NCBI GenBank assembly: GCA_001403755.1
Contig: CYUH01000013.1
Span: 1 to 64,000, forward strand
From: Chryseobacterium senegalense
GTDB taxonomy: Bacteria; Bacteroidota; Bacteroidia; Flavobacteriales; Weeksellaceae
Reading direction: 5' to 3'
Length of the DNA stretch: 64,000 nt
Each line of letters opens with the position of its first letter. Position 1 is the first letter of the stretch. The notes under the pieces were generated by a model that searched no databases, was not told where the DNA came from, and worked only from the letters and a program-made list of their open reading frames with translations. A program made the position numbers and the translations under genes. Of the stretch, positions 51,787 through 61,259 are shown in pieces.

Positions 51787-53556
51787 ATGTCATCTAAAAA
51801 TCAACCAACAAATTATCCTGCATTATACACTTTAATTTTAGTGTTTTTTTTCTGGGGTTTTATTGCAGCGGGGAATAGTATTTTCATTCCTTTCTGTAAA
51901 AATTACTTTTCTTTAGATCAGTTCCAATCGCAGCTTATCGACTTTGCATTTTATACCGCTTATTTTCTTGGAGCACTATTGCTATTTATTTTTAGTACGA
52001 TTAAAGGATATGACATTATAGGAAAATGGGGCTATAAAAAAAGTATAGTTTACGGACTATTGCTTTCAGCAGTAGGCGCAGCAGTGATGATTGTTGCGGT
52101 AAAAAGCAATTTCTATTATGGCATGCTGATAGGGTTGTTCGTGGTTGCGCTAGGTTTTTCGATTCAACAAACTGCAGCGAATCCATTTGCTATTTTATTG
52201 GGAGATCCCAAAACTGGTGCAAGTAGGCAAAATCTGGCGGGCGGAATAAATTCTTTTGGTACTTCAATTGGCCCTATCATTGTGGGTCTTGCGCTTTTTG
52301 GCACCACCGCAACGGTAGATGATGATCAGATAAAACATTTGACTCTGGATAAAGTTATTTTACTGTATACGGCAGTTGGCGCTCTATTTATTATTGCGGC
52401 TGGTATATTCTATTTCTCTAAAAAACTTCCTGCCGGTATCTCATCAGAACAAATAGAAAAAGCTGGAAAAGCCAGAACGAATTTAATCATAATGAGTTTA
52501 TTGGTTCTCATTTGTTTTGTGCCTGTTTTTGCGACATACAATTCTGACGAAGCAAAAAGAATTGAAGTGTTAAATAAAGATATTAACACCCTAAAAACTG
52601 CATCATTAGAAGAAACAGACTTTGCTAAAAAAGAAGTAATGATGCAAAGTATTGAAACGAAAAATACGGAATTACAAACCATAAAACATCCGCTGGAAAA
52701 AACGAGGATGATTTATTTGATTGGTGCTTTATTAGCGGTAGTTGCTTCGCTTGTGTTTGCAAATTTCAGTGCAAAGAAAAATCCTGAAGGTTGGGGAGCA
52801 ATGAAATATCCACAATTGGTATTAGGAATGATTGCAATCCTTGCCTATGTGGGTGTAGAAGTAGCAATTGGGAGTAATTTAGGAGAATTACTAAGTTTAC
52901 CAGAATTTGGGGGACATCAATCATCAGATTTGGCACCGTACATTTCAATGTACTGGGGCAGCTTAATGATCGGTCGATGGACAGGAGCAATAAGCGTTTT
53001 TAATCTATCCAAACAGCAACAAATCATCGCAACCATCGTAGTACCGCTCATCGCATTTTTGGTGATCATCGGCATTAATACAGTTGCGCAAAAAGATATG
53101 TCCCATCTTTATTTTTATGTGATTTGTGTTGCCATACAAATTTGCTTATTTCTACTCACCAAGAGTAAGCCAGCATTAACCTTAATAATATTTGGATTAT
53201 TTGGAGTAGCGGCAATGATTATTGGTTTGTTAACAACCGGAAATATTGCGATTTATGCGTTTCTTTCCGGAGGTTTAGCTTGTAGTATTATGTGGCCTTC
53301 AATTTTTGCTTTGGCGGTTACCGGTCTTGGAAAGTACACGGCACAAGGTTCGGCATTCTTAGTAATGATGATCTTAGGAGGTGGGATTATTCCTCCACTA
53401 CAAGGAAAATTATCGGATATTGTCGGTATTCACAATTCCTATATTATTCCGGTATTCTGCTTCGTATATATTACATTGTTTGCCTATTTGGCTAAAAAAG
53501 CACTTAGCAATCAAGGGATCGACGTTGATGATTTAGAAAATGAAAATGCACACTAA
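51787..53556 (+). CDS. sugar MFS transporter (FHS/FucP-like) with soluble insert
   Basis: A 589-residue transporter of the fucose-glucose-galactose:H+ group. Seen: [17 protein letters not shown] at the first membrane helix, [18 protein letters not shown] near 115, and [19 protein letters not shown] near 145. It is about 150 residues longer than usual; part of this is a charged, coiled-coil-like insert at about 255-305 in the middle of the protein. A TATATTTG box is at 51766-51773. Substrate unknown. Confidence 0.88.
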   Translation: MSSKNQPTNYPALYTLILVFFFWGFIAAGNSIFIPFCKNYFSLDQFQSQLIDFAFYTAYFLGALLLFIFSTIKGYDIIGKWGYKKSIVYGLLLSAVGAAVMIVAVKSNFYYGMLIGLFVVALGFSIQQTAANPFAILLGDPKTGASRQNLAGGINSFGTSIGPIIVGLALFGTTATVDDDQIKHLTLDKVILLYTAVGALFIIAAGIFYFSKKLPAGISSEQIEKAGKARTNLIIMSLLVLICFVPVFATYNSDEAKRIEVLNKDINTLKTASLEETDFAKKEVMMQSIETKNTELQTIKHPLEKTRMIYLIGALLAVVASLVFANFSAKKNPEGWGAMKYPQLVLGMIAILAYVGVEVAIGSNLGELLSLPEFGGHQSSDLAPYISMYWGSLMIGRWTGAISVFNLSKQQQIIATIVVPLIAFLVIIGINTVAQKDMSHLYFYVICVAIQICLFLLTKSKPALTLIIFGLFGVAAMIIGLLTTGNIAIYAFLSGGLACSIMWPSIFALAVTGLGKYTAQGSAFLVMMILGGGIIPPLQGKLSDIVGIHNSYIIPVFCFVYITLFAYLAKKALSNQGIDVDDLENENAH

Positions 53557-54607
53557 TCGATCATATTATCAAAGAAAAAGGTTTTGGGCGGGTATTCTAC
53601 TTGCCCAATTTCTTTTGTTCTACTTATTCTCGAAAATACCTTTTTTCATCAACGTGTTCTCGAGTTTTTTCGAATGGCAAAAGACAGCTCATCAAAAACT
53701 ATTTGCGCCAATACCATTTTCGGTAGGTGATATTTTCTATGTTAGTTCAGGAGCGACGATTCTTATATTTCTATTTAAAATTTTAAAGAAGAAAACCCGA
53801 AACACTTATTTAGTAAAGCTTTTAGTCATTTTAAATTTGATTTATATCATTTACCAAATTTTCTGGGGACAACTCTACTTTCAGAAACCCATGATCCAAC
53901 AATTACCACCCGAAGAAATCTCTTTAGAAGAAACAAAATTTTTAACCTTAAAATACCTTAATCTTTGCAAACAGACCCGTAAATTGGTAAAAGAAGACGA
54001 AAATGGGGTTTTCAAAATTCAGAATTTATCTACAATAGAATCCGAAATTGTGTCCCAACAAAGGCAGGTTCCCGAGTTTCTCAGCGGTAAGAAAAGCACA
54101 ACAATCAATAATTTTAAGCCCAGTTTATTTCGCATTATCATGAGCTATACAGGTATTTTGGGTTACTATAATCCTTTTACCGCAGAAGCGCAGTATAATG
54201 CAGCATTGCCCTCTACACAGATCCCTTTTACTTTGGCACACGAAAGTGCTCATCAATTGGGTTTTGCCAGAGAGCAAGAAGCCAACTTTATCGCATATCT
54301 TTTAGGCAAAAATTCTGGAAATTCGGAATTGAAATACAGTGTTGAGTTTTTTGTTTTGAGGTCTCTATCAAACTCATTGGTCGAAAAAAATCCAGACTTT
54401 GTGAAAAAAGTACTCGAAAACTACTCACCTGCGATGAAAAGAGATCGTATTTATGAAAAAATGTTCGCCCAAAACCACGATGGAATTCTTTCAATATTCT
54501 TCGAACTGAGCAACGATCTATTCCTGAAAAGTAACCAACAAGAAGGAAGCATTACTTACTCCTATTTTGTAGAATTGATGGTGCGTTACGAAAGAATGAT
54601 TAAGTAA
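53540..54607 (+). CDS. DUF3810 membrane protein with HExxH motif
   Basis: A 355-residue protein with three N-terminal membrane segments (about 12-115) and a large domain outside. The zinc-protease-like motif HESAH starts at H234, followed by [11 protein letters not shown] with a third possible ligand. This fits the DUF3810 family; a protease role is likely but not proven. It overlaps the MFS gene by 17 bases, so the two are coupled. Confidence 0.87.
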   Translation: MKMHTNRSYYQRKRFWAGILLAQFLLFYLFSKIPFFINVFSSFFEWQKTAHQKLFAPIPFSVGDIFYVSSGATILIFLFKILKKKTRNTYLVKLLVILNLIYIIYQIFWGQLYFQKPMIQQLPPEEISLEETKFLTLKYLNLCKQTRKLVKEDENGVFKIQNLSTIESEIVSQQRQVPEFLSGKKSTTINNFKPSLFRIIMSYTGILGYYNPFTAEAQYNAALPSTQIPFTLAHESAHQLGFAREQEANFIAYLLGKNSGNSELKYSVEFFVLRSLSNSLVEKNPDFVKKVLENYSPAMKRDRIYEKMFAQNHDGILSIFFELSNDLFLKSNQQEGSITYSYFVELMVRYERMIK

Positions 54608-54619
54608 TAAAAACAAAAA

Positions 54620-54645
54620 AGAATCGCATCTTGCGACACGATTCT
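54620..54645 (+). terminator. hairpin after the DUF3810 gene
   Basis: AGAATCG/CGATTCT arms (54620-54626 with 54639-54645), with an alternative TCGCA/TGCGA stem inside, followed by an A-rich stretch. It is a modest terminator. Confidence 0.5.
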
Positions 54646-55113
54646 AAAAACACAAATGATGAAAAAAAATTTATTGTCTTTTAGATAATTGATATCATCA
54701 TTAAGACGCCGTAAAATTAAGACTTATCTTTAAACTTACAAAATTATTGGAACAAAAACTATCACAAATTATGTTAAATAAATTTTCCTCCGAAAAGTTG
54801 GAAAGACTGACAATGACAAGATTTTAATCTTAAATTACAAAGATAATTCCAGATTCGAAGAAGTTAATTTTAACTGGCAAATAATTTTAATCTCCTTTTT
54901 CGGAACAACAACATTGTTTCCGTAAACTAAAAAAGTCCAGCAATTGCTGAACTTTTTTTGTAGCGAAGACGGAAGTATCTTTATAACACAATAAATCCCA
55001 ATAAATAATTAAAAAACAGATTATTAGCAATTTATGAAATTTTACAACCAAACAAAACCCAATTAATATTATTAGATAATCTCCGATTTAGTCCCCGATT
55101 TTTGAAGAAGGGA
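54646..55113. other. gene-free stretch at the element border
   Basis: No gene found. It holds a TATCTTTG box on the minus strand (54838-54845) with no gene after it, a strong hairpin AGTCCAGCAATTGCTGAACT at 54935-54954 flanked by A and T runs, the possible attachment core (see 54961), and an inverted repeat around AGTCCC/GGGACT at 55090-55116. Confidence 0.5.
54961..54975. other. possible left attachment site (tRNA 3'-end-like)
   Basis: GTAGCGAAGACGG directly follows a terminator-like hairpin. In this order it looks like the last bases of a minus-strand tRNA gene whose remaining body is missing, as expected for an element that integrated in a tRNA 3' end. No second copy was found in the window. 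Confidence 0.35.
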
Positions 55114-55602
55114 CTATTTGAGATTATTTGTAAAGTCAAAAATAAGATGCTTGAGAATTCCAATTTTAGTGTGGTTGGATTCATAATAGGAATTTATTAG
55201 ATTGTGAGATTCAAGGTTCAACACCTCAGAATTTCTTTTATCTTTTATTAAAAGAAAGTTAATCCCGTTTTTAGTTTCAGAGCAATTGTAGATACGGATT
55301 TCTGTTTCCGAATATACATACAGAAACAATACTTTTTTGTAGTTCCAAATTTTACGGTGTGTTTCAGCAATGTCTTTTAAATATATTTCGTCATTAAATT
55401 TTGCAACTTTTTTCAGAAAAACAGCAGGAAAACTATTATTGGTTTCTTCGTCTGTATTGAAATAAATTAAATCAACACCAAAATCTTTTTCTTTTACTTC
55501 ATTTAGGATAACAGCTTCACCATTCGATAGTTTTTCACTATCGGATTGAATAGACTTTGCCCTACCTAAATCAAGAAATTCAAGAATGTCAAGTGCTGCC
55601 AT
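55114..55602 (-). CDS. N-terminal fragment of a restriction-modification-like protein
   Basis: A 162-residue protein. DEIYLKDIAETHRKIWNYKKV followed by FLYVYSETEIRIYNCSE (together about residues 72-110) is the N-terminal pattern of large Eco57I-like restriction-methylase proteins of about 1000 residues. Here the frame ends soon afterwards with an unrelated tail. It may be a decayed defence gene or a stand-alone small protein. A TATCTTTG box lies at 55632-55639 (minus). Confidence 0.55.
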   Translation of the reverse strand: MAALDILEFLDLGRAKSIQSDSEKLSNGEAVILNEVKEKDFGVDLIYFNTDEETNNSFPAVFLKKVAKFNDEIYLKDIAETHRKIWNYKKVLFLYVYSETEIRIYNCSETKNGINFLLIKDKRNSEVLNLESHNLINSYYESNHTKIGILKHLIFDFTNNLK

Positions 55603-55716
55603 ATTACTACATACAATTAGTACACAATCTCCAAAGATACTTTAAACTTACTAAAAAAAAGACTATTCTTTCAAGGAATTTTTGGTCATTCACTTATTAG
55701 GCGAGAAAGATTTTCG

Positions 55717-56982
55717 TTAAAAAGAATCAAACTTCTCCATAGCTGTTGCTTTTATTTCATCAGCAATATCAATATATGGTTTCATTGCCTTATAATCACT
55801 ATGTCCTGTCCATTTCATAACCACTTGAGGTGGAATTCCCAAAGACAAAGCATTGCAAACAAAGGTTCTCCTTCCTGCATGAGTACTCATAAGTGAATAT
55901 TTGGGAGAAACTTCTTCAATCCTTTCATTTCCTTTAAAATAAGTCTGCGTAACCAGTTCGTCAATTTCTGCTAGTTCAGCTAACTCCTTTAAATAATCGT
56001 TCATTTTTTGATTACTTATAACAGGGAGAGCTTTATTTTGACAAAATTTTTCATCACTATATTTTTCTAAAATTTCACGACTTCTATTGTTAAGCTCAAT
56101 AATGAGATTGTCAGAAGTCTTTAGTGTTGTAATCTCAATATAACTTTCTTTTATATCAGATTTTTTCAAGTTATAAACATCCGAGTATCTTAATCCTGTA
56201 AAACATTGAAAAAGGAATATATCTCTAATTTTCTCTAGATAAGCCTTATCTTTTGGAATTTCGTAATCACAAAATTTTTTAAGTTCCGTTTTGTTCAAAA
56301 AGATAATTTTCTTTTGAACATTTTTTATTTTTGGTTTAAATAACTCAAAATCCGTATTAATCGTATATCTTTTCTTTTTAGCCCATTTTAGAAACCATTT
56401 TACGGCGGCAATTTCTTTCGCAATGGTTGAGTTTTTATGATTTCTTGACTCTAAAAACTTTTGATAACTTGTAAAATATTGTTCATTAAATTTCTCAAAT
56501 GAAATTTCTTTATCAAATTCTTCCAATACTTTTTTCTGAGTTTTCATTTTTTGAAGAGTCCTGAAATTCCATTGACTGTTAATTGATTCTTCATTAACAA
56601 ACACATCATATACCTCAAAAAAACTCTTTTCAGGTTTCAGTTCTTCCTTGGGCGTTCTTCCAATCTCAACATTAAACAATTCCCTAAACTGTTCTTGGTT
56701 AGGTATCACACCATCAATTTCGTATTTCTGAAAAGTTCTCTCACAAGCTGATTCAAATAACTGTATCTTTCTATTTATAACACTTGCCGAGACTTTTTTG
56801 TTCCCGTGAGTTGTATTTGCTTTACAGCGTTGTGTTTCTGTGCTCCATTTTTGTACTTCTACTCTATATCCCAAATTGAAAGCCACAATGTTGCCATCCC
56901 ACTTAATGCGATATCGCAGTTTTGCAGTAGGGTTGTCTTTTTCCCTATCAAGAAGAAATTGAGCGTGATATTTTATATTCAT
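55717..56982 (-). CDS. tyrosine recombinase/integrase
   Basis: A 421-residue phage-type integrase of the Bacteroidota group. It has an N-terminal Arm-binding segment, a SAM-like core-binding domain (about 115-215), and a catalytic domain with R265 (GLRYSD), H368 and R371 (HAGRR), H394 (GHSDY) and the nucleophile Y403. All catalytic residues are kept, so it should be active. It lies near the proposed left end and is last in a unit with the XRE regulator. Confidence 0.94.
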   Translation of the reverse strand: MNIKYHAQFLLDREKDNPTAKLRYRIKWDGNIVAFNLGYRVEVQKWSTETQRCKANTTHGNKKVSASVINRKIQLFESACERTFQKYEIDGVIPNQEQFRELFNVEIGRTPKEELKPEKSFFEVYDVFVNEESINSQWNFRTLQKMKTQKKVLEEFDKEISFEKFNEQYFTSYQKFLESRNHKNSTIAKEIAAVKWFLKWAKKKRYTINTDFELFKPKIKNVQKKIIFLNKTELKKFCDYEIPKDKAYLEKIRDIFLFQCFTGLRYSDVYNLKKSDIKESYIEITTLKTSDNLIIELNNRSREILEKYSDEKFCQNKALPVISNQKMNDYLKELAELAEIDELVTQTYFKGNERIEEVSPKYSLMSTHAGRRTFVCNALSLGIPPQVVMKWTGHSDYKAMKPYIDIADEIKATAMEKFDSF

Positions 56983-56997
56983 ATTAGAAAAAATTGA

Positions 56998-57687
56998 TTA
57001 TCTACTTTCAATAGAACCCAATTTAAAGTCCCGTATTGACACTCCTTCTGCTTTAATCAAGTCGTCTAACGAGTATTTTAAAGTTTTTATAAGTTGATTG
57101 TCAGCATAGACATTTATTGTTTTGGACAATGCTGAAGAAGTTGTTTGCTCTGAACCGCCTTTATGGGTGTAGATTTTTAAAGAGAAATATAAAACAGGTT
57201 CGCTGGTTTCAATAAATTCAATGGGCTTTAAAGAATTTTCTGATATTCCTGCTTCATTTCTATAATTTGTAAACTCTTGGGAAACCTTCATTAACTCATT
57301 GAAAGACTTATAATTTAAGCCTCCCGCTTCATCTTTCCAATTATTCGTTCCCATAGTATTTGTAACAACTGAAATTTCCGTATTACTTTTACTAACAATC
57401 TGTTCTAAATTTCCATTATTCACTTTTACAATACGAAGCCACATGTTTTGATTGTATTTCTCAAAGTCCCCCGCATTTACTATCTCAATTTTCAACTTTC
57501 TTTGATTTTTTATCAAATCCGCTTTTTCATCATCTGATTTTTTAATTTCTTTCTCCTGGTATTTTGAAAAAACCTTTTGTGCAATATCTCTATCTCTACT
57601 TTTCCAATTATTAAAAGCATTTTTCTTCTGCTGAGCAATCACGATTCCCCCAAATAAAATAGCACTAATTATCAAAATCCTTTTCAT
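56998..57687 (-). CDS. unknown exported protein in the integrase operon
   Basis: A 229-residue protein with a signal peptide (MKRILIISAILFGGIVIAQQ), a charged helix (DIAQKVFSKYQEKEIKKSDDEKA, region 34-56) and a beta-rich body. No domain recognised. It lies 2 bases after the XRE gene and 15 before the integrase gene, so all three are one unit. A periplasmic protein here is unexpected; it may act at the envelope, for example in surface exclusion or defence. Confidence 0.7.
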   Translation of the reverse strand: MKRILIISAILFGGIVIAQQKKNAFNNWKSRDRDIAQKVFSKYQEKEIKKSDDEKADLIKNQRKLKIEIVNAGDFEKYNQNMWLRIVKVNNGNLEQIVSKSNTEISVVTNTMGTNNWKDEAGGLNYKSFNELMKVSQEFTNYRNEAGISENSLKPIEFIETSEPVLYFSLKIYTHKGGSEQTTSSALSKTINVYADNQLIKTLKYSLDDLIKAEGVSIRDFKLGSIESR

Positions 57688-57689
57688 AG

Positions 57690-58139
57690 TTATTTTTTTA
57701 AAATTTCAAGAAGTATAGTAACCTGTCTCATGCTGTCCGATAGTTGCTCTTGACTGGTTTTCAATCTTTCTGTTAGTTCTTTTTGTATTTCTTGATAGCC
57801 TTTTTGAAGTTCTATCATATTAGAAAACTCGCTATGCGAAATAGTAACATTTCCACTAATATTTCCATTAATGTTGCTGTTTGCATTATTTCCTGAGCCA
57901 TTATTATTAATGTTTTGGTTGTTGGTTTTTAGCATTTCACCAGATTCCGAAATAAACCACTCCGGATTCAAATCGGGATAAGTGTATAGTATTTTTTCAA
58001 TAGTATCTGAGTTGAGTCCCGAGTTGTTTTTTATAGCTCTGCCAATTAAACCAACAGACAAACCAGCTTCAACAGTGATTTTATTGGGGTTTAACCCTTT
58101 GTAGGTCATGTAATTTTGCAATCTTTCAGTTATAGTCAT
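57690..58139 (-). CDS. XRE-like helix-turn-helix regulator with N/G-rich linker
   Basis: A 149-residue protein with an N-terminal helix-turn-helix (TERLQNYMTYKGLNPNKITV, then EAGLSVGLIGRAIKNNSGL) ending in LNPEWFISESGEML, an asparagine/glycine-rich linker (about 72-95), and a C-terminal coiled coil. This is the layout of Bacteroidota phage-repressor-like proteins. I take the ATG at 58139; a longer frame from 58211 would pass through the promoter. It is likely the reader of the palindrome at 58195. Confidence 0.85.
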   Translation of the reverse strand: MTITERLQNYMTYKGLNPNKITVEAGLSVGLIGRAIKNNSGLNSDTIEKILYTYPDLNPEWFISESGEMLKTNNQNINNNGSGNNANSNINGNISGNVTISHSEFSNMIELQKGYQEIQKELTERLKTSQEQLSDSMRQVTILLEILKK

Positions 58140-58194
58140 CTTTAAATTTTTTTTGCTTTTGAGATTAAAATATAGATATGTTTCAATATTTATT

Positions 58195-58217
58195 CTATAT
58201 TTGCAATACAAATATAG
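58195..58217. promoter_or_regulatory. palindromic operator made of two facing -7 boxes
   Basis: CTATATTTG-CAATA-CAAATATAG: perfect 9-bp arms. The left arm is a plus-strand -7 box TATATTTG (58196-58203), and the right arm is a minus-strand -7 box TATATTTG (58209-58216). The two promoters overlap face to face, one driving the DUF3853 genes and the other the XRE-integrase unit. Confidence 0.75.
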
Positions 58218-58272
58218 TTAAATATATACAAATAAGTATTTTTTTAGAATAAATTACAATAAAAATTTCAAA

Positions 58273-58557
58273 ATGGAAGATTATAATAGACCAATTTGGC
58301 AATTGACCATAGGAGAATTTGTGGAAATTTTAGATGCCAGAAAACAAGAATCATCAGAAAACCCCACACAAGAAAAGGTATTTAATGAAAAGTATGTTTA
58401 CGGTCTTTCTGGATTAGCAAGAATATTGGGATGCTCTAAAAATCAAGCAGGAAAATTGAAAAGTAAGGGAATTTTTGATGAAGCCATCATTCAAAATGGG
58501 AGAAAAATTATCATTGATTCGGAAAAAGCATTAGAACTTTTTAAAGATAACAGCTGA
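58273..58557 (+). CDS. DUF3853 protein (excisionase-like), first copy
   Basis: A 94-residue protein with PIWQLTIGEFVEILD at the start, then a winged-helix-like GLSGLARILGCSKNQAGKLKSKG segment and DEAIIQNGRKIIID. The family is common on integrative elements of Bacteroidota and resembles small DNA-binding excisionases. It is the first gene of the rightward unit, and its stop shares a base with the next start. Confidence 0.85.
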   Translation: MEDYNRPIWQLTIGEFVEILDARKQESSENPTQEKVFNEKYVYGLSGLARILGCSKNQAGKLKSKGIFDEAIIQNGRKIIIDSEKALELFKDNS

Positions 58558-58808
58558 TGGAAAACATAACCCCACAAACACCTCTTTGCAATCTGACCGT
58601 AAAAGAATTTTTAGAGATATCTAAAAATTTAAATTCTGAAAATATGTATGAATACGGTTTAAAAGGTTTGGCAAAAATTCTGGGCTGTTCCATTTCAAAA
58701 GCATCCAAGATTAAATCTTCAGGAATTTTGGATGAAGCCATCATTCAGAAAGGAAACATCATCATCATCGACAAGAAAAAGGCTATAGAACTTTTTGCAA
58801 GCAGTTAG
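58557..58808 (+). CDS. DUF3853 protein (excisionase-like), second copy
   Basis: An 83-residue paralog of the previous gene: PLCNLTVKEFLEIS, GLKGLAKILGCSISKASKIKSSG, and DEAIIQKGNIIIID line up with it all along. The loop between start motif and helix-turn-helix is shorter. Translation is coupled with the first copy (TGATG). Confidence 0.83.
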   Translation: MENITPQTPLCNLTVKEFLEISKNLNSENMYEYGLKGLAKILGCSISKASKIKSSGILDEAIIQKGNIIIIDKKKAIELFASS

Positions 58809-58810
58809 AA

Positions 58811-59521
58811 ATGTATTACTTGGAACTTATCGACCGATTTTGGGACTTCAATCACAAGGCAAGACTTGGTTCTTCGGCAATTTCGCTCTATCTGTACCTT
58901 TTGAAATTAGGAAAGGACAACGATAGTTATAAGGTCGTTATTTCCGATGTTGCACTCGGTAATGCATTGGGAATAACTAGAAAAACCATAAAACCGACCA
59001 AAGATAAACTTCGCGAGTTGGGTCTTGTTGAATTTGAGTCCAAAAGTGGATTTCCTTGTAATTACAGAATTCTGTTAAATTACTTATCTGATATTCCCAT
59101 ACTGGAGAAAATAGAGAAGGAAAAAATCGAAAAAGTACCAAGTTTGGAGATTGTTGAAAAACATGAAACTTTAAAGAGAAGCGATTCGTCCAAGGAAGTT
59201 GTTCCCAAAATCAGTAAATCTAGTGATAAAGTTTCCATTACTGATACTTCCAAAAGCAGCAAGTCAAAAATTATTCCCGAATTGGAAGAATTTATTCAGT
59301 TTGCAACAACTTTAGAGGATTATCAGCCTCTTTTGGACTCTGTAATTGAAGAAAAATATCATTCGTGGTTAGAAGACGACTGGCGGAATAGTTCTGGAAG
59401 ACCCATTTCCAACTGGAAATCCTCATTAAAAAGTATCCTGCCCTATTTGAAGAATAGTCAAAATGATGATACAGTTTCCGTCGATTCCATTCCAAATATC
59501 AAACGACCGAAAACATCATGA
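58811..59521 (+). CDS. winged-helix protein of a replicon accessory type
   Basis: A 236-residue protein. Residues 1-95 look like a replication-initiator-A/DnaD-type winged helix (SSAISLYLYLLKLGKDNDSY, then LGNALGITRKTIKPTKDKLRELGLVEF). A charged, serine/lysine-rich linker follows, and a C-terminal EEKYHSWLEDDWRNSSGRPISNWKS segment like that of helper proteins of plasmid replication. Function unproven; it lies 2 bases after the DUF3853 pair. Confidence 0.7.
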   Translation: MYYLELIDRFWDFNHKARLGSSAISLYLYLLKLGKDNDSYKVVISDVALGNALGITRKTIKPTKDKLRELGLVEFESKSGFPCNYRILLNYLSDIPILEKIEKEKIEKVPSLEIVEKHETLKRSDSSKEVVPKISKSSDKVSITDTSKSSKSKIIPELEEFIQFATTLEDYQPLLDSVIEEKYHSWLEDDWRNSSGRPISNWKSSLKSILPYLKNSQNDDTVSVDSIPNIKRPKTS

Positions 59522-59572
59522 AATCAATAAAAAGTCGATTTCATTTCTAACAAATCGTAAAAACTTAAAACA

Positions 59573-59800
59573 ATGAAAATATCTGACTTAAAACCTGGTC
59601 AAAAAGTAACCATCAATAAAATATCTTACGAATATCTGGGTATCCAGAAAGTGAGGATCCCCAATATAGGAGAAGCCGAAAAAAGGGTGTTCAAAGCAAC
59701 TGGTGTTGATTCCTACAAACACTACAATCTCATTGATGGAGACAAAACACTGAAAAGTGAGAAAATAAAACTAGTAAAGAAAACTGTTCGAACCAAATAA
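59573..59800 (+). CDS. small hypothetical protein, 75 residues
   Basis: A basic protein starting MKISDLKPGQKVTINKISYEYLG and ending SEKIKLVKKTV. The start looks like a small beta-barrel (KOW/SH3-like) fold, but I recognise no family. It lies between the winged-helix and initiator genes. Confidence 0.6.
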   Translation: MKISDLKPGQKVTINKISYEYLGIQKVRIPNIGEAEKRVFKATGVDSYKHYNLIDGDKTLKSEKIKLVKKTVRTK

Positions 59801-59850
59801 TTACCATCTGAAATCAGGAAATAAGAAATCAGGAACATTAAGAATAGAAA

Positions 59851-60975
59851 ATGTCTTTATCTGAAAAAGATTTGCGCCATGTCCGAAAGAAGTTTGAGGA
59901 CAAGGGAGAAAAAGTTCCCGACAAGATTCGGCTGGGAAACCATTTCGTGGACGACTTTATTTTTGATGACCAACAAGCGGCGGACATCCCAATCAATGCG
60001 CTTCGAGTCATTTTCAATATCGTTGCAATTATCGGCAATGAACAGTTTCGTCCCGAAGACCGTCCGAAGCAACTTTCCCTATTTGATGAAGAATTTGAAA
60101 CAGAAAATAACATTTTCGCCTCCATCAAAATCCGGAACAGTAAAATTTCTCCGAGTGGTTCCACAAAGCAGGTTGTGGATGCCTATGAGTTTCTCGCCAA
60201 ATTTAAGATGGGATGGTACAAATCGCTTAATTCAAAAGGGAAAGAAATCAAAACATTTGGCGGACTTATTTCTACGCCAACCTATGACCAAAGAGGTTTT
60301 ACCACATTTCTAATTAGCAGTTACTGGCTGAAAAAATTATTGGTTATTCCCGAATATAATTATGTACTCTATCATCTGGTGTATAATATCAGAAACAACA
60401 AACACATTATTTTCTCCATCTGGCTTTCAAAAATTCCCGAATCGGGAACAATGCTGAAGCTGGGTAATTTCAATAAAAAGTTTGGGTTAAATTATAAAAA
60501 TACCAAAGATTTCTGCTTCAAATTTCTAAAGCCCATCAAAATCAATCTCGACAGATACAATAGTTTTTCTTTCCAGTACAGGTATGAAAACGATTCCATA
60601 TTTATTGTTCCTATCTTAACCAAAGGATTTTCTCATCCATTTGAAGAAGCAAAAAAACTTATAGAATCAAACCAAGAGAATTTTAACCAAAGTCATAAAA
60701 TTAACCGAAGATTGCTCTATTTCAAAAAACGATATAGATTAGACGAAGCCGAAACAGTCCAGTTTTTCCATCAATACGAAAATATACCGCAGACAAGGGA
60801 ACTGATTGAAAGAGCCTTCAAGGAATTTATTAGGAACTGCAGAATGAGAAAGATAGCATCGACCGACTTTAAAGGTCAAAAATTTCTTATTGAAATTCAG
60901 GCACACATCAAGCATTTGTATAGAAATACAAAAATGGGAGAAATATTCCCTAATGGCTATCCGATGATTGTCTGA
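59851..60975 (+). CDS. repB: replication initiator (RepB/Rep_3 type)
   Basis: A 374-residue initiator of an iteron plasmid. Two winged-helix domains fit about 90-210 (ISTPTYDQRGFTTFLISSYW) and 215-300 (KLGNFNKKFGLNYKNTKDFCFKFLKP). It binds iterons beside its own gene and opens the origin. The seven 17-base repeats begin one base after its stop. Its presence in an integrated element means that the element can, or once could, replicate on its own. Confidence 0.85.
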   Translation: MSLSEKDLRHVRKKFEDKGEKVPDKIRLGNHFVDDFIFDDQQAADIPINALRVIFNIVAIIGNEQFRPEDRPKQLSLFDEEFETENNIFASIKIRNSKISPSGSTKQVVDAYEFLAKFKMGWYKSLNSKGKEIKTFGGLISTPTYDQRGFTTFLISSYWLKKLLVIPEYNYVLYHLVYNIRNNKHIIFSIWLSKIPESGTMLKLGNFNKKFGLNYKNTKDFCFKFLKPIKINLDRYNSFSFQYRYENDSIFIVPILTKGFSHPFEEAKKLIESNQENFNQSHKINRRLLYFKKRYRLDEAETVQFFHQYENIPQTRELIERAFKEFIRNCRMRKIASTDFKGQKFLIEIQAHIKHLYRNTKMGEIFPNGYPMIV

Positions 60976-60976
60976 T

Positions 60977-61259
60977 TTCGGAATTGCACTCACCACCAAT
61001 TCGGAATTGCACTCACTAAAGTTAAAGAAATGTTAAAAATGAACAAAATAACAGCATCGAATTCGGAATTGCACTCACCCGAAGATTTAGAAAACACAAA
61101 AATTGTGGATAACCTAGCTGTTTTGTGGATAACTACGGTTATCAGAATAAATGGAAAAATCGATTCGGAATTGCACTCACCCCAAAACAGGCTTTATTTC
61201 GGAATTGCACTCACCCAGATTTCGGAATTGAACTCACTAGTTTTCGGAATTGAACTCAC
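60977..61259. repeat. iteron array, replication origin
   Basis: Seven direct copies of a 17-base unit: TTCGGAATTGCACTCAC at 60977, 61000, 61062, 61164 and 61198, and TTCGGAATTGAACTCAC at 61221 and 61243. All point the same way and follow repB. Reading frames through here only translate the repeats. Confidence 0.93.

Noticed and set aside
54838..54845. TATCTTTG box on the minus strand as promoter of a small RNA
   Set aside because: No TTTG at the proper distance and no gene or structured product to its left.
60977..61259. CRISPR array
   Set aside because: Repeats are 17 bases with irregular gaps of 6 to 85 bases, beside repB and with DnaA boxes: iterons.
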